Positions 27,382 to 36,477 of a stretch of 64,000 nucleotides of DNA are shown in pieces. This DNA comes from Prochlorococcus marinus str. MIT 9312 (GTDB lineage Bacteria > Cyanobacteriota > Cyanobacteriia > PCC-6307 > Cyanobiaceae). A model generated the notes under the pieces. The model did not search any database. It was not told where the DNA came from and saw only the letters and a program-made list of their open reading frames with translations. The stretch's first letter is position 1, and every line of letters begins with the position of its first letter. Where the stretch lies: NCBI RefSeq assembly GCF_000012645.1, contig NC_007577.1:1645205-1709204 (forward strand), in the 5' to 3' direction. The position numbers and the translations under genes were made by a program.

Positions 27382-29178
27382 ATGAGAAACAAAATTTGTG
27401 ATGAACTCAATAATACAGATATTGGTAAATTAGTTAATCTATGTGGATGGGTAGATAGAAGAAGGGATCATGGTGGTGTAATTTTTATTGATTTAAGAGA
27501 CCATAGTGGATTCTTACAAATAACAATTAACCCCGATGATGGAGCAAATCTATTTAAACAGGCAGAAACTCTAAGAAATGAGACGGTAATAATGGTTAGC
27601 GGAATTATTAATGAAAGGCCCAAAGATTCAATAAATAAAAATTTAAGTACTGGAAAGTTAGAGCTTAAGGTTAAAGATTTGCAAATTCTCAACCAAATCA
27701 AAAACAACTTACCTTTTCCAGTTTCTATACATGATTATGAAAATACAAAAGAGGAACTTAGATTAAAATATAGATACCTTGATTTAAGAAGGGGAAAATT
27801 ACTAAAAAATTTAAAAACAAGGCATAAGATTATTAAAGTTGCAAGAGAATTTCTTGATAATTTTGGATTTACAGAAGTAGAGACTCCATTACTAACAAAA
27901 TCAACGCCAGAAGGCGCTCGCGATTTTCTTATTCCTTCACGTCTTTCGAATGGAGAATTTTTTGCTCTACCTCAATCCCCACAACTATTTAAACAACTTT
28001 TAATGGTTGGAGGCTTGGACAAGTATTATCAAATTGCAAAATGTTTCCGTGATGAAGACTTAAGGGCAGATAGACAGCCGGAGTTTACTCAATTAGATAT
28101 TGAGATGAGCTTTATTAGTGAAGAAGAAATAATTTCTTTTAATGAAAGTCTTATAAAAAAAATATGGAAAGAAGTGTTAAATATTAATTTTGACAATGCT
28201 TTTCCAAGAATGAAATGGCAAGCAGCAATGGATAATTACGGCACTGATAGACCAGATACTAGATATCAAATGTTACTAAAAGATTTAGGAGAAGTATTAG
28301 GTGATATTGGCTTTAATATTTTCACCAAGGCAATTAAGTCTGGAGGTTCCATAAAATCCATAACAGTCAAAGGAGGTAATTCAAGTATTAGCAACGTAAG
28401 AATCAAACCAGGAGGTGATATCTTCCAAGTAGCTCAAGATGCAGGAGCTGGTGGTTTGGCCTTTATAAGGGTTAAAGGAGATGAGCTTGAGACTATTGGG
28501 GCAATTAAAAATAATTTAAGTGAAGAGCATATATCTGATATTTTAAGAATCACAGAAGCAGAAGATGGAGACTTAATCCTCTTGGGAGCTGGAGATAAAC
28601 AAATTGTCAACCAGTCATTAGATAGAGTGAGGCAATACATCGCAAAAGACTTAAATCTCATAGATACAAGTAAATGGAATTTCTTATGGGTAACTGATTT
28701 CCCGCTGTTTGAAAGAAATGAAGAGGAAAATAGATATGAAGCTTTACATCATCCTTTTTGTTCTCCAAAAAATATAAAGTCTAAAGATTCTGAAAACTTG
28801 AAAAAAGCAATTGAGAACTCTATAGCCAATGCTTATGACTTAGTTCTTAATGGATTGGAGTTAGGAGGTGGCTCTTTACGTATTCATGAAGCGAACTTGC
28901 AACGAGAGGTTCTGAAAACCGTAGGACTTACTGATAAAGAGATTGATGAAAAATTTGGATTTTTAATAGAAGCCTTAGAAATGGGTGCTCCTCCTCATGG
29001 TGGAATAGCGTTTGGATTAGATCGTATTACCATGCTGATCATTGGTGCAGATTCAATCAGAGAAACCATTGCTTTTCCAAAAAATCAACAAGCAAAATGT
29101 CTTCTCACAAATGCACCTTCAAATGTCTCTGAATCACAATTAAAAGAATTGGATATTGAAATAACAATTGATGAATAA
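27382..29178 (+). CDS. aspS: Aspartyl-tRNA synthetase
   Basis: A 598-residue class II synthetase of the bacterial type. An N-terminal OB-fold anticodon-binding domain ([24 protein letters not shown]) is followed by class II motif 1 near [20 protein letters not shown]. Motif 2 is [21 protein letters not shown], then comes the bacterial insertion domain, and motif 3 is [14 protein letters not shown]. In cyanobacteria it may be non-discriminating and also charge tRNA-Asn when AsnRS is absent; the window does not decide this. Confidence 0.97.
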
Positions 29179-29224
29179 GAATATATATGGATGTTCTAAA
29201 AGTTTTTTGTTTAAATAAAATATA

Positions 29225-29244
29225 AGGAGGCTGTGCTTAATTAA
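29225..29244 (+). promoter_or_regulatory. Displaced Shine-Dalgarno and three-codon frame ahead of pyrG
   Basis: A perfect AGGAGG at 29225-29230 lies 23 bases before the pyrG ATG, too far for normal initiation there. A GTG at 29233 begins a three-codon frame ending in TAA at 29242-29244. Whether this is a leader peptide, a relic or chance is unknown. Confidence 0.3.
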
Positions 29245-29253
29245 AAATATTTA

Positions 29254-30864
29254 ATGTCAAAATTTGTTTTTGTCACCGGAGGAGTAGTTTCTAGCATTGG
29301 TAAAGGAATTGTAGCTGCAAGCTTAGGGAGATTATTAAAGTCTAGAGGATATAGTGTTTCAATATTAAAACTAGATCCATACCTAAATGTTGATCCAGGC
29401 ACAATGAGCCCTTTCCAACATGGAGAAGTATTTGTAACCGAAGATGGGGCTGAAACAGATTTAGATTTAGGTCACTATGAAAGATTTACTGATACTGCAA
29501 TGACTAGGTTAAATAGTGTGACTACGGGATCTATCTATCAAGCAGTTATTAATAAAGAAAGAAGAGGTAGTTATAACGGTGGAACTGTGCAAGTAATTCC
29601 TCACATAACGAGAGAAATAAGAGAAAGAATTCATAGAGTAGCCTCCAACAGCAATGCGGATATTATTATTACTGAAATTGGTGGAACAGTTGGTGATATT
29701 GAATCTTTACCTTTTTTAGAGGCAATAAGAGAATTTAAAAATGATGTCAATAGGAATGATGTTGCATACATCCACGTAACATTACTTCCTTACATCAAAA
29801 CCTCTGGCGAAATAAAAACTAAACCAACACAACATTCAGTGAAAGAATTAAGATCAATTGGAATTCAGCCAGATTTACTTGTATGTCGCAGTGACAAATC
29901 AATCAATGAAGGTCTTAAAAAGAAGCTTAGTGGATTTTGTGGAGTTAATATAAACTCTGTAATTGAAGCATTAGACGCAGATAGTATTTATTCTGTTCCT
30001 CTTTCTTTAAAAAAAGAAGGTTTGTGCAAAGAAACTCTGAAGTATCTAGAACTTGAAGATAAAGAATGTGATTTGAAAAATTGGGAAAAACTAGTTCACA
30101 ATCTAAGAAATCCTGGAACTCCTATAAAAGTTGCTCTAGTAGGTAAATATATTGAACTTGGAGATGCATATTTATCTGTTGTTGAAGCTTTAAGACATGC
30201 ATGCATTGAACAAAAGGCTTTATTAGATTTACATTGGGTAAGCGCTGAAATGATAGAAAAAGATTCAGCAGAAACTTACTTGAATGAAGTGGATGCGATT
30301 GTCGTACCTGGGGGCTTTGGAAATAGGGGAGTTAATGGCAAAATTTCGGCTATAAAATTCGCAAGAGAGAATAAAATTCCATTTTTAGGCCTGTGCCTTG
30401 GTATGCAATGTGCAGTTATAGAATGGGCTAGAAATGTAGCGAATCTTCCAGATGCATCTAGTTCGGAACTAGACCCAAAAACTCCCAATCCAGTTATACA
30501 TTTATTACCAGAACAGGAAGATGTAGTTGATTTAGGCGGGACAATGAGACTTGGAGTTTATCCATGTAGATTGACAAATAATACAATTGGGAAAAAATTG
30601 TATGATGAAGATGTTATTTATGAGAGACATCGACATAGATACGAATTTAATAATTACTACAAGCAAAGTTTTTTAAATTCTGGATACAAAATTAGTGGTA
30701 CATCTCCAGATGGCAGACTAGTAGAGTTAATTGAGTTAGACAATCATCCTTATTTTTTGGCATGTCAATATCATCCTGAGTTTTTATCAAGACCTGGCAA
30801 ACCTCATCCTTTATTTAAAGGCTTAATAAAATCCTCTCAAGAAAACTTAACTCAATCAAATTAA
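29254..30864 (+). CDS. pyrG: CTP synthase
   Basis: A 536-residue enzyme that aminates UTP to CTP with glutamine. The N-terminal amidoligase domain begins [20 protein letters not shown] and has [21 protein letters not shown] and the [12 protein letters not shown] motif. The C-terminal class I glutaminase has the nucleophile C381 in FLGLCLGMQ and the catalytic HPE near the end (YHPEF). The gene ends 18 bases before queE and starts 75 bases after aspS. The leader contains an oddly placed AGGAGG. Confidence 0.97.
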   Translation: MSKFVFVTGGVVSSIGKGIVAASLGRLLKSRGYSVSILKLDPYLNVDPGTMSPFQHGEVFVTEDGAETDLDLGHYERFTDTAMTRLNSVTTGSIYQAVINKERRGSYNGGTVQVIPHITREIRERIHRVASNSNADIIITEIGGTVGDIESLPFLEAIREFKNDVNRNDVAYIHVTLLPYIKTSGEIKTKPTQHSVKELRSIGIQPDLLVCRSDKSINEGLKKKLSGFCGVNINSVIEALDADSIYSVPLSLKKEGLCKETLKYLELEDKECDLKNWEKLVHNLRNPGTPIKVALVGKYIELGDAYLSVVEALRHACIEQKALLDLHWVSAEMIEKDSAETYLNEVDAIVVPGGFGNRGVNGKISAIKFARENKIPFLGLCLGMQCAVIEWARNVANLPDASSSELDPKTPNPVIHLLPEQEDVVDLGGTMRLGVYPCRLTNNTIGKKLYDEDVIYERHRHRYEFNNYYKQSFLNSGYKISGTSPDGRLVELIELDNHPYFLACQYHPEFLSRPGKPHPLFKGLIKSSQENLTQSN

Positions 30865-30882
30865 TATTCCTTATTTGTTTGA

Positions 30883-31560
30883 ATGAAAATGACAAATTTT
30901 TTACCCTTAGTCGAACAATTTCATTCATTACAAGGTGAAGGCTATCATGCTGGGAAAAGTGCTTTTTTTGTAAGATTAGCTGGTTGTGAAGTTGGGTGCT
31001 CATGGTGCGACACCAAGCATTCATGGGATGAGAATAAATACCCCTCAGTATCAATTGAAAAAATAATAGACCGAATAAAAATTGCCAGGGAGCAAGGGGC
31101 GTCCTTTTGCGTTATTACAGGTGGCGAACCATTACAACATAACTTGGATAAGTTTTGCAAAGCCATAAAGCAAATGAAGATGGGAAAAGAGCAAAACTCA
31201 ATGAAAATTCATATTGAAACAAGTGGAGTAAATTCGATATCAGGAAGTTATGACTGGATTACTTTATCTCCTAAAAGACACTCACCTCCAAAAAATTATT
31301 TTTTAAAAAACTGTAATGAAATAAAAATAATCATAAATGAAAAAGAAGATATTGAATTTGCGATCCAAATAAAAAAAGAAATTTTAAAACAATATGAATT
31401 CTCAAAAATAGAAGATAGCTTAAAAAAAGAAGATAAAATTTTTTATTTACAACCAGCTTGGAACAATAAAGATGGGTTTTCTCTTGCTATTGATTTCGTA
31501 AAAAATAACCCCGATTGGAAATTGAGCCTTCAAACTCACAAATACTTGAAAATTAAATGA
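30883..31560 (+). CDS. queE: 7-carboxy-7-deazaguanine synthase QueE (radical SAM)
   Basis: A 225-residue radical SAM enzyme converting carboxytetrahydropterin to 7-carboxy-7-deazaguanine in the queuosine/preQ0 pathway. The cluster motif is CxxxCxxC at C35, C39 and C42 (GCEVGCSWCD), preceded by EQFHSLQGEGYHAGKSAFFVRL, which is typical of QueE. The segment VITGGEPLQHN follows. ATG at 30883 is used; another ATG lies two codons inside. queC follows after six bases, so the two consecutive enzymes of the pathway are adjacent. Confidence 0.95.
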   Translation: MKMTNFLPLVEQFHSLQGEGYHAGKSAFFVRLAGCEVGCSWCDTKHSWDENKYPSVSIEKIIDRIKIAREQGASFCVITGGEPLQHNLDKFCKAIKQMKMGKEQNSMKIHIETSGVNSISGSYDWITLSPKRHSPPKNYFLKNCNEIKIIINEKEDIEFAIQIKKEILKQYEFSKIEDSLKKEDKIFYLQPAWNNKDGFSLAIDFVKNNPDWKLSLQTHKYLKIK

Positions 31561-31566
31561 AATTAT

Positions 31567-32241
31567 ATGACTCTTAAAAATAAATCAATAGTAGTTTTGT
31601 TATCGGGAGGATTAGATTCCTCTACTGTGACTAGTATCGCAAAAAAATCCGAAGCTAAAATTTTTGGCCTTTCATTTGACTACGGTCAACGCCATAAAAA
31701 AGAATTACACTCTGCATCAACTATTGCAAAACACTTTGATATCCAAGAATTTAAAATCATTAAACTTGACTTATCTTTATGGGGAGGCTCTTCATTAACT
31801 GATACTAAGAAAAATATTCCTACAGAGGGAGTTCAAACTAATAAAATTCCTAATACTTATGTTCCTGGGAGAAATACTATATTCATTTCCGTCGCACTAA
31901 GTTACGCAGAAGCAATAGATGCTGATTTTATAGGCTTAGGAGTTAATGCACTTGATTATTCTGGTTATCCAGATTGCAGACCTGACTACATTAAAAAATT
32001 TCAAGAATTAGCAGATCTTGCCAACAAAAGAGGAAGAGAAAATAACCCAATAAAACTTTGGACGCCTTTATTAGATTTAAATAAAGAACAAATTATTCAA
32101 TTAGCTATGGATAATCATGTCCCTTTAGATAAAACATGGAGTTGTTATTCAGGTGATGCAAAACCATGCGGAAAGTGTGATAGTTGCAGAATTAGGAATA
32201 CCGCTTATAAAAAATGGCTCAATAATAAAAATAAAAAATGA
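31567..32241 (+). CDS. queC: 7-cyano-7-deazaguanine synthase QueC
   Basis: A 224-residue ATP-dependent enzyme converting 7-carboxy-7-deazaguanine and ammonia into preQ0. The PP-loop is VVLLSGGLDSSTVTS near residue 10. The zinc site near the end is CYSGDAKPCGKCDSCRIR, with four cysteines. NTYVPGRNTIF is another family signature. Length is normal. Its stop overlaps the pabB start by four bases (ATGA), so translation is probably coupled with folate synthesis genes. queD and queF are not in this window. Confidence 0.95.
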   Translation: MTLKNKSIVVLLSGGLDSSTVTSIAKKSEAKIFGLSFDYGQRHKKELHSASTIAKHFDIQEFKIIKLDLSLWGGSSLTDTKKNIPTEGVQTNKIPNTYVPGRNTIFISVALSYAEAIDADFIGLGVNALDYSGYPDCRPDYIKKFQELADLANKRGRENNPIKLWTPLLDLNKEQIIQLAMDNHVPLDKTWSCYSGDAKPCGKCDSCRIRNTAYKKWLNNKNKK

Positions 32242-33551
32242 AAATAAAAACAATACTTTTAAAAAGATGGGTAGATCCAGAACTAATTACGTACCATCTA
32301 ACAAAAAAATTTGGAGATAAAGGATTAGCTTGGTTAGACAGTGATGGCAAAGAAAATGGTGAATGGTCAATAATAGGGATTAAACCAAAAAAAATAATCC
32401 AATCAAGAGATATAAATAACTTAGACAAAAATAATAATCCCTTTAACAATTTAAAAGATATTAATAAAGGATTTTGGATTGGATGGTTAAGTTATGAGGC
32501 TGGTGCATACATTGAACCCAAAAACCCTTGGCGACAATCTGCAATGGCAACTTTATGGATTGCATCATATGATCCAATCATTAAATGCAACCTAATAAAA
32601 AAAGAAATAATTATCGAAGGCACCAAATCAGATGAACTGATAAATTATCAAAATATAATTAATAATATAAATATTTTAGAAGAAAAGAATGTTATAAAAA
32701 CAAATTTGAATTTCGATTTTTCAAAAATCAATTTGGAAAAAATGACTGAAAAATTTCAGGAAAATATTTTACACTTAAAAAAGTTAATCTCATTAGGAGA
32801 TTTATTTCAAGCAAACCTAACTACTAAATGCGAAATTAAATCTTCCAAAAACCATAGTCCTCTTGATATTTATTTAAAAATAAGAAGGAAATTAAGAGCT
32901 CCCTTCGGAGGAATAATAGTAAATGATAATTATAAAGAGGCGGTATTATCTACCTCGCCAGAAAGATTTATAAAAATAGATAATAAAAATTTTGTAGAAT
33001 CAAGACCTATCAAAGGAACTAGATCCAGGGATAAGGATTTAAATCAAGACGCACTTAATGCTATCGATTTAATAACGAACGAAAAAGATAGAGCCGAAAA
33101 TATTATGATTGTTGACCTAATAAGAAATGATTTAAGTAAAGTTTGCGAAACAGGAAGCATTATGGTGCCAGAAATATTAAAACTTGAAAGTTTCTTAAAA
33201 GTTCATCATCTAACTTCAGTAATCAGAGGAAAATTAAAAAAAGACAAGAACTGGATTGATTTACTAAAAGCTTGTTGGCCTGGGGGCTCTATAACTGGAG
33301 CACCTAAATTAAGATCATGCCAAAGACTTTTTGAATTAGAAGAATATGACCGCGGACCATATTGTGGCTCATTTTTGAAGCTTGACTGGAATGGGGAGTT
33401 TGACAGCAATATACTAATAAGATCATTTTTAATTAAAGACAAAAAAATCAATATATATGCTGGTTGCGGAATAGTTATTGACTCTAATCCTGAAGAGGAA
33501 ACTAATGAACTAAAGTGGAAACTTTTACCATTAATTGATTCACTAAAATGA
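32238..33551 (+). CDS. pabB: Aminodeoxychorismate synthase component I
   Basis: A 437-residue chorismate-utilising enzyme that makes 4-amino-4-deoxychorismate for folate. The motif SRPIKGTRSRD carries the lysine typical of PabB, where TrpE has alanine in PIAGT. The C-terminal PGGSITGAPK also fits. ATSPERF-type (STSPERF) and IMIVDLIRNDLSKVC are family hallmarks. The N-terminal region is divergent. It overlaps queC upstream and pabC downstream by four bases each, indicating translational coupling. A PabA glutaminase subunit is not in the window. Confidence 0.9.
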   Translation: MKIKTILLKRWVDPELITYHLTKKFGDKGLAWLDSDGKENGEWSIIGIKPKKIIQSRDINNLDKNNNPFNNLKDINKGFWIGWLSYEAGAYIEPKNPWRQSAMATLWIASYDPIIKCNLIKKEIIIEGTKSDELINYQNIINNINILEEKNVIKTNLNFDFSKINLEKMTEKFQENILHLKKLISLGDLFQANLTTKCEIKSSKNHSPLDIYLKIRRKLRAPFGGIIVNDNYKEAVLSTSPERFIKIDNKNFVESRPIKGTRSRDKDLNQDALNAIDLITNEKDRAENIMIVDLIRNDLSKVCETGSIMVPEILKLESFLKVHHLTSVIRGKLKKDKNWIDLLKACWPGGSITGAPKLRSCQRLFELEEYDRGPYCGSFLKLDWNGEFDSNILIRSFLIKDKKINIYAGCGIVIDSNPEEETNELKWKLLPLIDSLK

Positions 33552-34375
33552 TAGAAACATTAGGCTGGCACAAGGATCAATGGTTAGATATTGATAGAAT
33601 ATTTTTTGCTGCTAATAATAGAGGATTAAAATTTGCTGATGGTATATTTGAAACCATTTTAATAAAGGAAAACAAACCTGTTCTTTTTGATGAACATCTG
33701 AAAAGGTTAGAAAAAAGTAGCAAAATTTTAAATATTAATCTCAAAATAAATAAATTAACTTTGAGACAACTTATTAATGATGGAATTAGAAATTTGTCGC
33801 TTAAGAAGGATCAATTTGCTTCAGTAAGAATAAACTATAGTCGAGGAACTAATCAAGGACGAGCACTAACAATTAACAGCACTTTAGAGACAAAATATTT
33901 AGATAATTTATGGCTTGAATTCTATAGAATAAAACCAAATTTTAATCCGATAAGCGTTTTTATTAGTCAAACGGAAAAAATAAATGAATTCAGTCTTATA
34001 AGTAAATGCAAAACATTTTCATATAATCAGGCAATACAAGTTTTGACAGAGGCTAATAAAAAATCATTCGATGATTCTATCCTTTTGAATACGTCAGGTG
34101 AACTTTGTTGTGGAAGTACATTTAATCTTCTAATTCAAAGAAATAATCAATGGATAACACCTAGAAAAGAGAGCGGCTGTTTAGAGGGGATTATGGTTTC
34201 TAAAGCTATAAAATTAAAAATTGTAAAAGAAGAATTAATTTGTCCAGAATTTCAAAATGATGACGTAATAGTTGCAATAAATAGCTTATCTTGCAGACAA
34301 ATTAATCAAGTTAATGATTTAAAGCTTCAACCTAAATTCGATCCAATTTACTTTTGGGATTTATTATATAGTTGA
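33548..34375 (+). CDS. pabC: Class IV aminotransferase-fold protein, probable aminodeoxychorismate lyase
   Basis: A 275-residue fold-type IV PLP protein. GLKFADGIFETILI and FDEHLKRLEKSSKIL resemble PabC and branched-chain aminotransferases. The lysine in ISKCKTFSYNQAIQ is the likely PLP site, and SGELCCGSTFNLLI is the conserved phosphate-site region. Its four-base overlap with pabB makes aminodeoxychorismate lyase (pyruvate release, giving 4-aminobenzoate) the best call. A D-amino-acid aminotransferase is less likely. Its 3' end overlaps convergent cobA by 28 bases. Confidence 0.8.
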   Translation: MIETLGWHKDQWLDIDRIFFAANNRGLKFADGIFETILIKENKPVLFDEHLKRLEKSSKILNINLKINKLTLRQLINDGIRNLSLKKDQFASVRINYSRGTNQGRALTINSTLETKYLDNLWLEFYRIKPNFNPISVFISQTEKINEFSLISKCKTFSYNQAIQVLTEANKKSFDDSILLNTSGELCCGSTFNLLIQRNNQWITPRKESGCLEGIMVSKAIKLKIVKEELICPEFQNDDVIVAINSLSCRQINQVNDLKLQPKFDPIYFWDLLYS

Positions 34376-35163
34376 ACTTTATTAATATCTGGTAAATAGA
34401 CATCAGATACTTTAGTGATATTGTTATTGACTTTATATTCAACAATTTTTCCAATAATGATAATTGATGGAGCTAAAAATTCTTTATCTTTGATTTTATC
34501 TACGAGATTATCTAATTTCTCTATAAAACATTTTTGATTTTTCAAAGTAGCTTCCTGAATTACAGCGCATTTTGTATTCTTACATAAGCCGCCTAAAATT
34601 AATTCCTCTACAATAAATTCAATATTTTTTATACCCATAAAAATAACTAAGCTATCTGAAGATTTAGCTAAATCTCTCCAATTGACGCTCTTTTTATCCT
34701 TATCAACATGCTCATGGCCAGTGACGAAAGTTACAGAACTCGCAGCATCTCTATGGGTAAGTGGAATACCAAAATATGTGGGAGCAGCTATACCAGAAGT
34801 AATCCCAGGAACTATTTCAACTGAAACTCCATTTTTTTCTAAAAACGATACTTCTTCACCACCCCTAGAAAAGACAAATGGATCTCCTCCTTTAAGCCTT
34901 ACAACATTTTTGCCTTCTTTTGACAATTTCAAAATAAGAGCATTAGTTTCAATCTGAGGTACAGAACACTTCCCCGCTCTTTTACCTACATGGTAAATTT
35001 CTGTATTTTTTCCTGCCTCTTTTGTTATTTCATCCGGGATTAAAGCATCATGAACTAATGCATCACAATTTTTTATTAGACGTAAAGCTTTTAAAGTTAA
35101 AAGCTCAGGGTCACCAGGACCTGCTCCAACTAAATAAACAATGCCAGGCACAATAATCTCCAT
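34348..35163 (-). CDS. cobA: Uroporphyrinogen-III C-methyltransferase
   Basis: A 271-residue SAM-dependent methyltransferase making precorrin-2, the branch point to sirohaem and cobalamin. It has the start VYLVGAGPGDPELLTLKALRL, YHVGKRAGKCSVPQ, the VVRLKGGDPFVFSRGGEE motif and VEIVPGITSGIAAPTYFGIPLTHR, all standard. It is a single-domain form without the CysG-type dehydrogenase/ferrochelatase. I chose the ATG at 35163 over a TTG two codons upstream. Only 30 bases separate it from the divergent transporter gene. Confidence 0.94.
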   Translation of the reverse strand: MEIIVPGIVYLVGAGPGDPELLTLKALRLIKNCDALVHDALIPDEITKEAGKNTEIYHVGKRAGKCSVPQIETNALILKLSKEGKNVVRLKGGDPFVFSRGGEEVSFLEKNGVSVEIVPGITSGIAAPTYFGIPLTHRDAASSVTFVTGHEHVDKDKKSVNWRDLAKSSDSLVIFMGIKNIEFIVEELILGGLCKNTKCAVIQEATLKNQKCFIEKLDNLVDKIKDKEFLAPSIIIIGKIVEYKVNNNITKVSDVYLPDINKVQLYNKSQK

Positions 35164-35193
35164 TAACAAGTATGGTAGTAGAAGTTAATCGTA

Positions 35194-36477
35194 ATGAAGG
35201 TAAATATTGTGAAAGAAAGTTTATTAAAACCAAATAAAAAATTTACTCTCCTTAGTGCGTTTATCACTCTTCTCAATGATCGTTTAAGTGAAAGTATACT
35301 GTTACCCATATTACCCTCTTTTGTTTTACTTTTTGACTCTAAAGCAAGTACATATGGTTTATTATCCTGCACTTACCAATTAGCTCAATTTACAGCTTCT
35401 CCTTTTATAGGAATTATGAGTGATAGATATGGAAGAAGACCTGTCACTCTTTTTTGTATTACTGGTTCAGTAATAGGAATATCAATATTATCTTTTACGG
35501 TTCTTTTTAATTGGTCAAATTCAATAGCCTCTATCCCGTTATTTTTATTATTTTTAGCGCGACTAATTGACGGTTTAAGTGGGGGGACTGCAGCTACTGC
35601 AACAACAATTCTTGCAGATATTTCAAGCCCTGAAAAAAGAGCAAAAACATTTGGTCTTATTGGTGTAGCTTTTGGTTTAAGTTTTTTCTTGGGTAATATT
35701 TTTGTTGTAATTTTTGCAAAAAATACAAATAATAATTTTATTATTCCAGTTTTGATAGCCTCAATCATTCCAATAATCAATTTCCTCCTTGTATTTTTTT
35801 ACTTGCCAGAAACCAAGCCTAATAGTGACTCAAATAAATCAACAACTATTTTTAAAAACCCTATAAAAGAGCTATTTAAAGTTTTCAAAGAAGAAAAGAT
35901 TAAAAAATTATCATTAGCTTTTTTTATTTACTTTATTGCTTTTACTGGATTGACCAATATCCTTATATTTTTCCTTCAAGAATCTTTAAACTGGACGACC
36001 AAAGCATCAAGTGGAACTCTTGTTGTAGTAGGAATCATTGCAATTATCGTTCAGGGAGGACTAATTGGACCTCTGGTAAAGCAATTTGGCGAAATGCGAT
36101 TAACACTTATTGGATCAGGCTTCATTCTTGTGGCATGTGCTCTTTTAATAACTGCTCCAAAAGAAAATGCGACAATTAATATTTATTCAGCTGTTTCATT
36201 TTTAGCCGTTGGGGCAGGGTTAATTACTCCCACCTTAAGAGCACTAATATCAAAGAAATTAGACGTTGATAAACAAGGATCAATTTTAAGTAACCTTCAG
36301 GGTCTACAGAGTCTTGGAGGAGTCTTAGGAATTGCAATGGCCGGAAGGGTTTATGATAGTTTTGGTCCTAAATCACCTTTTATAGCTGGTTCCGTTATCT
36401 TAATTTTCATGATATACCTTATTGCAGAGGGTAAAAATAATAATTCTTTTAAGAATCAAAAATCAAAAGTATTTTAA
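35194..36477 (+). CDS. Major facilitator superfamily transporter
   Basis: A 427-residue membrane protein with about twelve hydrophobic segments. The MFS loop signature is GIMSDRYGRRPVTL between segments 2 and 3 (about residues 73-86). DGLSGGTAATATTILADISSPEKRAKTFGLIGVAFG resembles tetracycline-efflux-like (TetA/DHA1) transporters. The substrate cannot be told from sequence; export of a small molecule is likely. Its TAA stop shares one base with the ppk ATG. The promoter region toward cobA is very short. Confidence 0.85.
   Translation: MKVNIVKESLLKPNKKFTLLSAFITLLNDRLSESILLPILPSFVLLFDSKASTYGLLSCTYQLAQFTASPFIGIMSDRYGRRPVTLFCITGSVIGISILSFTVLFNWSNSIASIPLFLLFLARLIDGLSGGTAATATTILADISSPEKRAKTFGLIGVAFGLSFFLGNIFVVIFAKNTNNNFIIPVLIASIIPIINFLLVFFYLPETKPNSDSNKSTTIFKNPIKELFKVFKEEKIKKLSLAFFIYFIAFTGLTNILIFFLQESLNWTTKASSGTLVVVGIIAIIVQGGLIGPLVKQFGEMRLTLIGSGFILVACALLITAPKENATINIYSAVSFLAVGAGLITPTLRALISKKLDVDKQGSILSNLQGLQSLGGVLGIAMAGRVYDSFGPKSPFIAGSVILIFMIYLIAEGKNNNSFKNQKSKVF

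Noticed and set aside
30865..30882. PreQ1 riboswitch ahead of queE
   Set aside because: The gap is 18 bases, too short, with no aptamer pattern.
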